From Anaerolinea sp. (GTDB taxonomy: Bacteria; Chloroflexota; Anaerolineae; Anaerolineales; Anaerolineaceae), in NCBI GenBank assembly GCA_013824385.1, contig PNNU01000024.1:1-16545 (forward strand): DNA of 16,545 nt. Reading direction: 5' to 3'. This document shows, piece by piece, positions 14,529 to 16,545 of this stretch. Every line of letters begins with the position of its first letter. Within the stretch, counting starts at the first letter, position 1. The position numbers and the translations under genes were made by a program. Under the pieces are notes generated by a model. It worked only from the letters and a program-made list of their open reading frames with translations. It was not told the DNA's origin and did not search any database.

Positions 14529-15524
14529 ATGGGTGAATTTGAAAATTATGGTGTAGATCTTGGTATGGGTGGAACTAAGGTTGTTGGCCCCACTAAAAAA
14601 ATCCAATTAATTTCCCAAGTTTCCGTAAAATCCGGACAGCTTGTTGGCCGAATGTCCGGTTTATCAATTAATCAGGTTCCGCTTGAAATTACATTAACTA
14701 CGGGCAATTCTTTCTATGTTGATAGTAATGCTCATGATTATGGAAGGTGTGTCGAAAACATGGGGATGGAAAGAATAGCATCAGGTTCGCCAGATACATT
14801 GGCTCTATTTTATGGAGCCCTAACCCGAATGATTCAACAAACCGGAGAAATGAATGATCCGATAAGTGTAACTTGTGGGCTCCCCATTGAAACTTTATCT
14901 GGTGACAAAACACGAGGAACCATAGAATCGATACAGAAATGGGTAAAAGGAGAACACGCTTGGAAAGGGGATGATAAGGAATACCGAGTTTGTATAGCTG
15001 AAGTAAAAGTAACATCTCAACCCGCAGGTGCATTATTTGATTACACACTCGATCAAGCGGGAGGAACAATTCCTTCGCATAGCATTTCATTGAACAAAGA
15101 ACTGGGTATCATCTCAATCGGAATGAACACCTTGGAGTTGCTTACCGTTCGAGAAAAAACCCCAATTCAGAAATTTACCAGAGGATCAACATCCGGCGTC
15201 AGGCGTCTTCTTGAAATGGTGAACGATCAATCGTTGTATTCCTTGGGTGAATTGGATAGTCTTTTGCGTTCCAAAAAGTTGGATGTTTCTCGAGTTCTTC
15301 CAATTTGGGAGCGGGAGATTATTGGCGAAATAGAAAAATGTTGGGGAAAGTCATGGCGTAGATTTGAATCAATCATCCTCGTTGGAGGAGGTGTATTGTT
15401 GCTTCATAATACACTTCCGTCTTATTTTGAAGGTCGAGCATATATTCCTGATGATCCAATATTTTCTATCGCGCGTGGACTCTGGAAGTTACATTTATAT
15501 CAATCGATTCATAAAAAGGGATAA
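14529..15524 (+). CDS. ParM/StbA-like actin homologue (plasmid-type segregation ATPase)
   Basis: This 331-residue protein has the actin-fold ATPase pattern of ParM-type partition filaments, which push DNA copies apart. Phosphate-1 is YGVDLGMGGTKVV (D10, residues 7-19). The connect region includes PISVTCGLPIE. Phosphate-2 is GIISIGMNTLELLTV from 193. The adenosine motif is SIILVGGGVLLL near 280-293. In phosphate-2 the usual Asp is Ser196 (ISIG instead of IDIG), which is odd and may affect Mg-nucleotide handling. GGAGGTG (14518-14524) gives a strong ribosome site 4 bases before the ATG. A small basic protein follows after 2 bases, as expected for ParMR. It could serve a plasmid or an integrated element. 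No centromere-like iterons were seen nearby, though the palindrome at 14476-14500 is a candidate site. Confidence 0.85.
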   Translation: MGEFENYGVDLGMGGTKVVGPTKKIQLISQVSVKSGQLVGRMSGLSINQVPLEITLTTGNSFYVDSNAHDYGRCVENMGMERIASGSPDTLALFYGALTRMIQQTGEMNDPISVTCGLPIETLSGDKTRGTIESIQKWVKGEHAWKGDDKEYRVCIAEVKVTSQPAGALFDYTLDQAGGTIPSHSISLNKELGIISIGMNTLELLTVREKTPIQKFTRGSTSGVRRLLEMVNDQSLYSLGELDSLLRSKKLDVSRVLPIWEREIIGEIEKCWGKSWRRFESIILVGGGVLLLHNTLPSYFEGRAYIPDDPIFSIARGLWKLHLYQSIHKKG

Positions 15525-15526
15525 CT

Positions 15527-15763
15527 TTGACAGCTCATCGTGGAAGGCCGAAGTCATTCTATGAGGTTGTTGTATTTAGAATATCTCTTAGCTTGCGAAA
15601 AGGCGAGGACGATGATCTTATTACCTTCTTGGCCAACAAAAAACCAAGGAAGAGAGCAATTGCAGTAAAAACTAGACTTCGTTCGGGAAGAGTTGAAAAT
15701 CCTGAAGATTTAGAAAATCAGAGTGGTGATCTAGATCAAACTATTCAAGGTTTGGTTTTCTGA
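15527..15763 (+). CDS. Small ParR-like partner of the actin homologue
   Basis: This 78-residue protein starts at TTG 15527; AAAGGG (15515-15520) lies 6 bases upstream and the parM-like stop is 2 bases before, so the genes are coupled. FRISLSLRKGEDDDLITFLANKKPRKRAIAVKTRLRSG (about 17-54) has the pattern of a short beta strand, a GEDDDLI helix and a second basic helix, as in ribbon-helix-helix centromere-binding proteins. The C-terminal part is acidic (ENPEDLENQSGDLDQTI), suitable for contact with a filament. Size, position and pattern support a ParR role (binding the centromere and the ParM-like filament end). I do not recognise a specific subfamily. Confidence 0.7.
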   Translation: MTAHRGRPKSFYEVVVFRISLSLRKGEDDDLITFLANKKPRKRAIAVKTRLRSGRVENPEDLENQSGDLDQTIQGLVF

Positions 15764-15861
15764 AAAATAAATTGGTGAAATATCTTCATAAAATAATATT
15801 TTACAAATAATTGAAATTACAAAAAGTTTATCAAATCGTCAAAAATACAAAGGAGAAAAGA

Positions 15862-16428
15862 TTGAATGAAAATTTTGTAAATCCAGAAAATCAGAAACCC
15901 AAACGAAAGTATGAATTCGGAAAAGCTTTTGAAAATATTTTATTCTTTCCTTTTAGGGTTATTTTCTTCGTAATTAAATGGTCTAGTCGAGTCATTCTTG
16001 GAGTCGTAATTATTTTGATTATTTATTTTTCAATTCATGGTGCATTGCCAATGCAAATACCTGAAGCCCAAGGCGTAAGCTATTATCAATTTTTGGCTGA
16101 ACGGCATCTGACATTGAAGCAATTACACCCTGATGTTACTACAAAATTTGAGATCGCGATGTTTGGCTTCGTAAATGCAGGTTATTTTTATCTCAGGGTA
16201 TATGAGTTGCCATTTTGCTCAGTATTTCCAAACAGTAATTATTTTAATAAATTGGTTATGTGCTCTCAATCTAATCGATCAATTTCAAAATTATTTATGT
16301 CTGCTCGGGACGAACTGAAGTGGACTGATTTAATTAATCTTTTGTGGGAAACATATGAACGTTTCCTTTGGGAGGCTTATGTAAAGAGTAGTGGTCTACA
16401 ATATCCTGATTTTTCTTCAACAAAGTAA
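15862..16428 (+). CDS. Membrane protein of unknown function
   Basis: TTG 15862 is chosen because AAAGGAG (15849-15855) lies 6 bases before it, giving 188 residues; the open frame itself begins at TTG 15811 but without a ribosome site. The N-terminus is polar and basic (NPENQKPKRKYEF). It is followed by one long or two short membrane segments at about 26-38 (ILFFPFRVIFFVI) and 44-58 (VILGVVIILIIYFSI). The rest, about 130 residues, is soluble and has three cysteine-containing stretches at most (FCSVF, VMCSQ). By the positive-inside rule the tail is probably outside the cell. Membrane proteins of this kind occur in conjugation modules, but I cannot match it to a known family. It is the last gene of the window and follows the partition pair in the same direction. 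Confidence 0.65.
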   Translation: MNENFVNPENQKPKRKYEFGKAFENILFFPFRVIFFVIKWSSRVILGVVIILIIYFSIHGALPMQIPEAQGVSYYQFLAERHLTLKQLHPDVTTKFEIAMFGFVNAGYFYLRVYELPFCSVFPNSNYFNKLVMCSQSNRSISKLFMSARDELKWTDLINLLWETYERFLWEAYVKSSGLQYPDFSSTK

Positions 16429-16545
16429 TATGGAAAAATGAAAGATCTATGAAAATAACTCAAGATTATCCATTAATCGATCCTTTTGATGGGTGAAAAG
16501 TTACTTTTTTATGAAAGGTAGAAAATTGGTTCTTGTGTAAATTAG

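Noticed and set aside
14698..15090. Minus-strand 130-codon frame inside the parM-like gene
   Set aside because: The plus strand encodes a complete actin-like ATPase with a strong ribosome site; the minus frame has no motif.
16429..16545. ATG 16449 as the start of another gene
   Set aside because: The frame closes at TGA 16494-16496 after 15 codons; a frameshifted continuation is possible but nothing supports it.
1..16545. CRISPR array or tRNA genes
   Set aside because: No regularly spaced repeats and no tRNA-like cloverleaf or T-loop pattern were found by eye on either strand.

Overview
The window looks like a piece of an integrated mobile or genomic-island region in an AT-leaning bacterium. 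A Chloroflexota (Anaerolineae-like) host is my best guess. It rests only on the gene types (replication-relaxation protein, DUF6933, an actin-like partition pair) and the frequent TTG/GTG starts, so it is inference and not proof. No rRNA, tRNA or CRISPR array was seen.

Layout, left to right. (1) 1-1800: an unrecognised gene, a small excisionase-like helix-turn-helix protein, and a convergent DUF6933 gene. (2) 1792-4080: a full-length RecD2-type SF1 helicase. (3) 4081-4601: a 520-base gap with several nested inverted repeats, ending in a clear promoter and an 18-bp palindromic operator. (4) 4620-6505: a two-gene AbiE-like type IV toxin-antitoxin operon whose genes overlap by 31 bases. (5) 6609-11001: three co-directional genes, namely a viroplasmin-type RNase H, a Upf1-like SF1B helicase and a UvrD-like SF1A helicase with a degenerate nuclease-like N-terminus. 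(6) 11041-13892: a block bounded by imperfect direct repeats. It holds a decayed replication-relaxation gene (two nonsense codons, two frameshifts) and an AAA/DUF4143 ATPase that seems to be transcribed leaderless. (7) 13972-16428: a double helix-turn-helix protein, a ParM-like actin homologue with a small ParR-like partner, and a membrane protein. This part is typical of plasmid or integrative-element maintenance.

How it may fit together. The right side reads as element maintenance (segregation, excision or control, a dead replication or mobilisation gene). The left and centre read as nucleic-acid processing and defence cargo (RecD2, AbiE-like toxin-antitoxin, RNase H plus two helicases). 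The most novel candidate is the RNase H - Upf1-like - UvrD-like cassette, which could act on RNA:DNA hybrids. Its RNase H carries an in-frame TAA that cuts off the conserved last 22 residues, including the fourth active-site aspartate. The intact tail is still visible just downstream.
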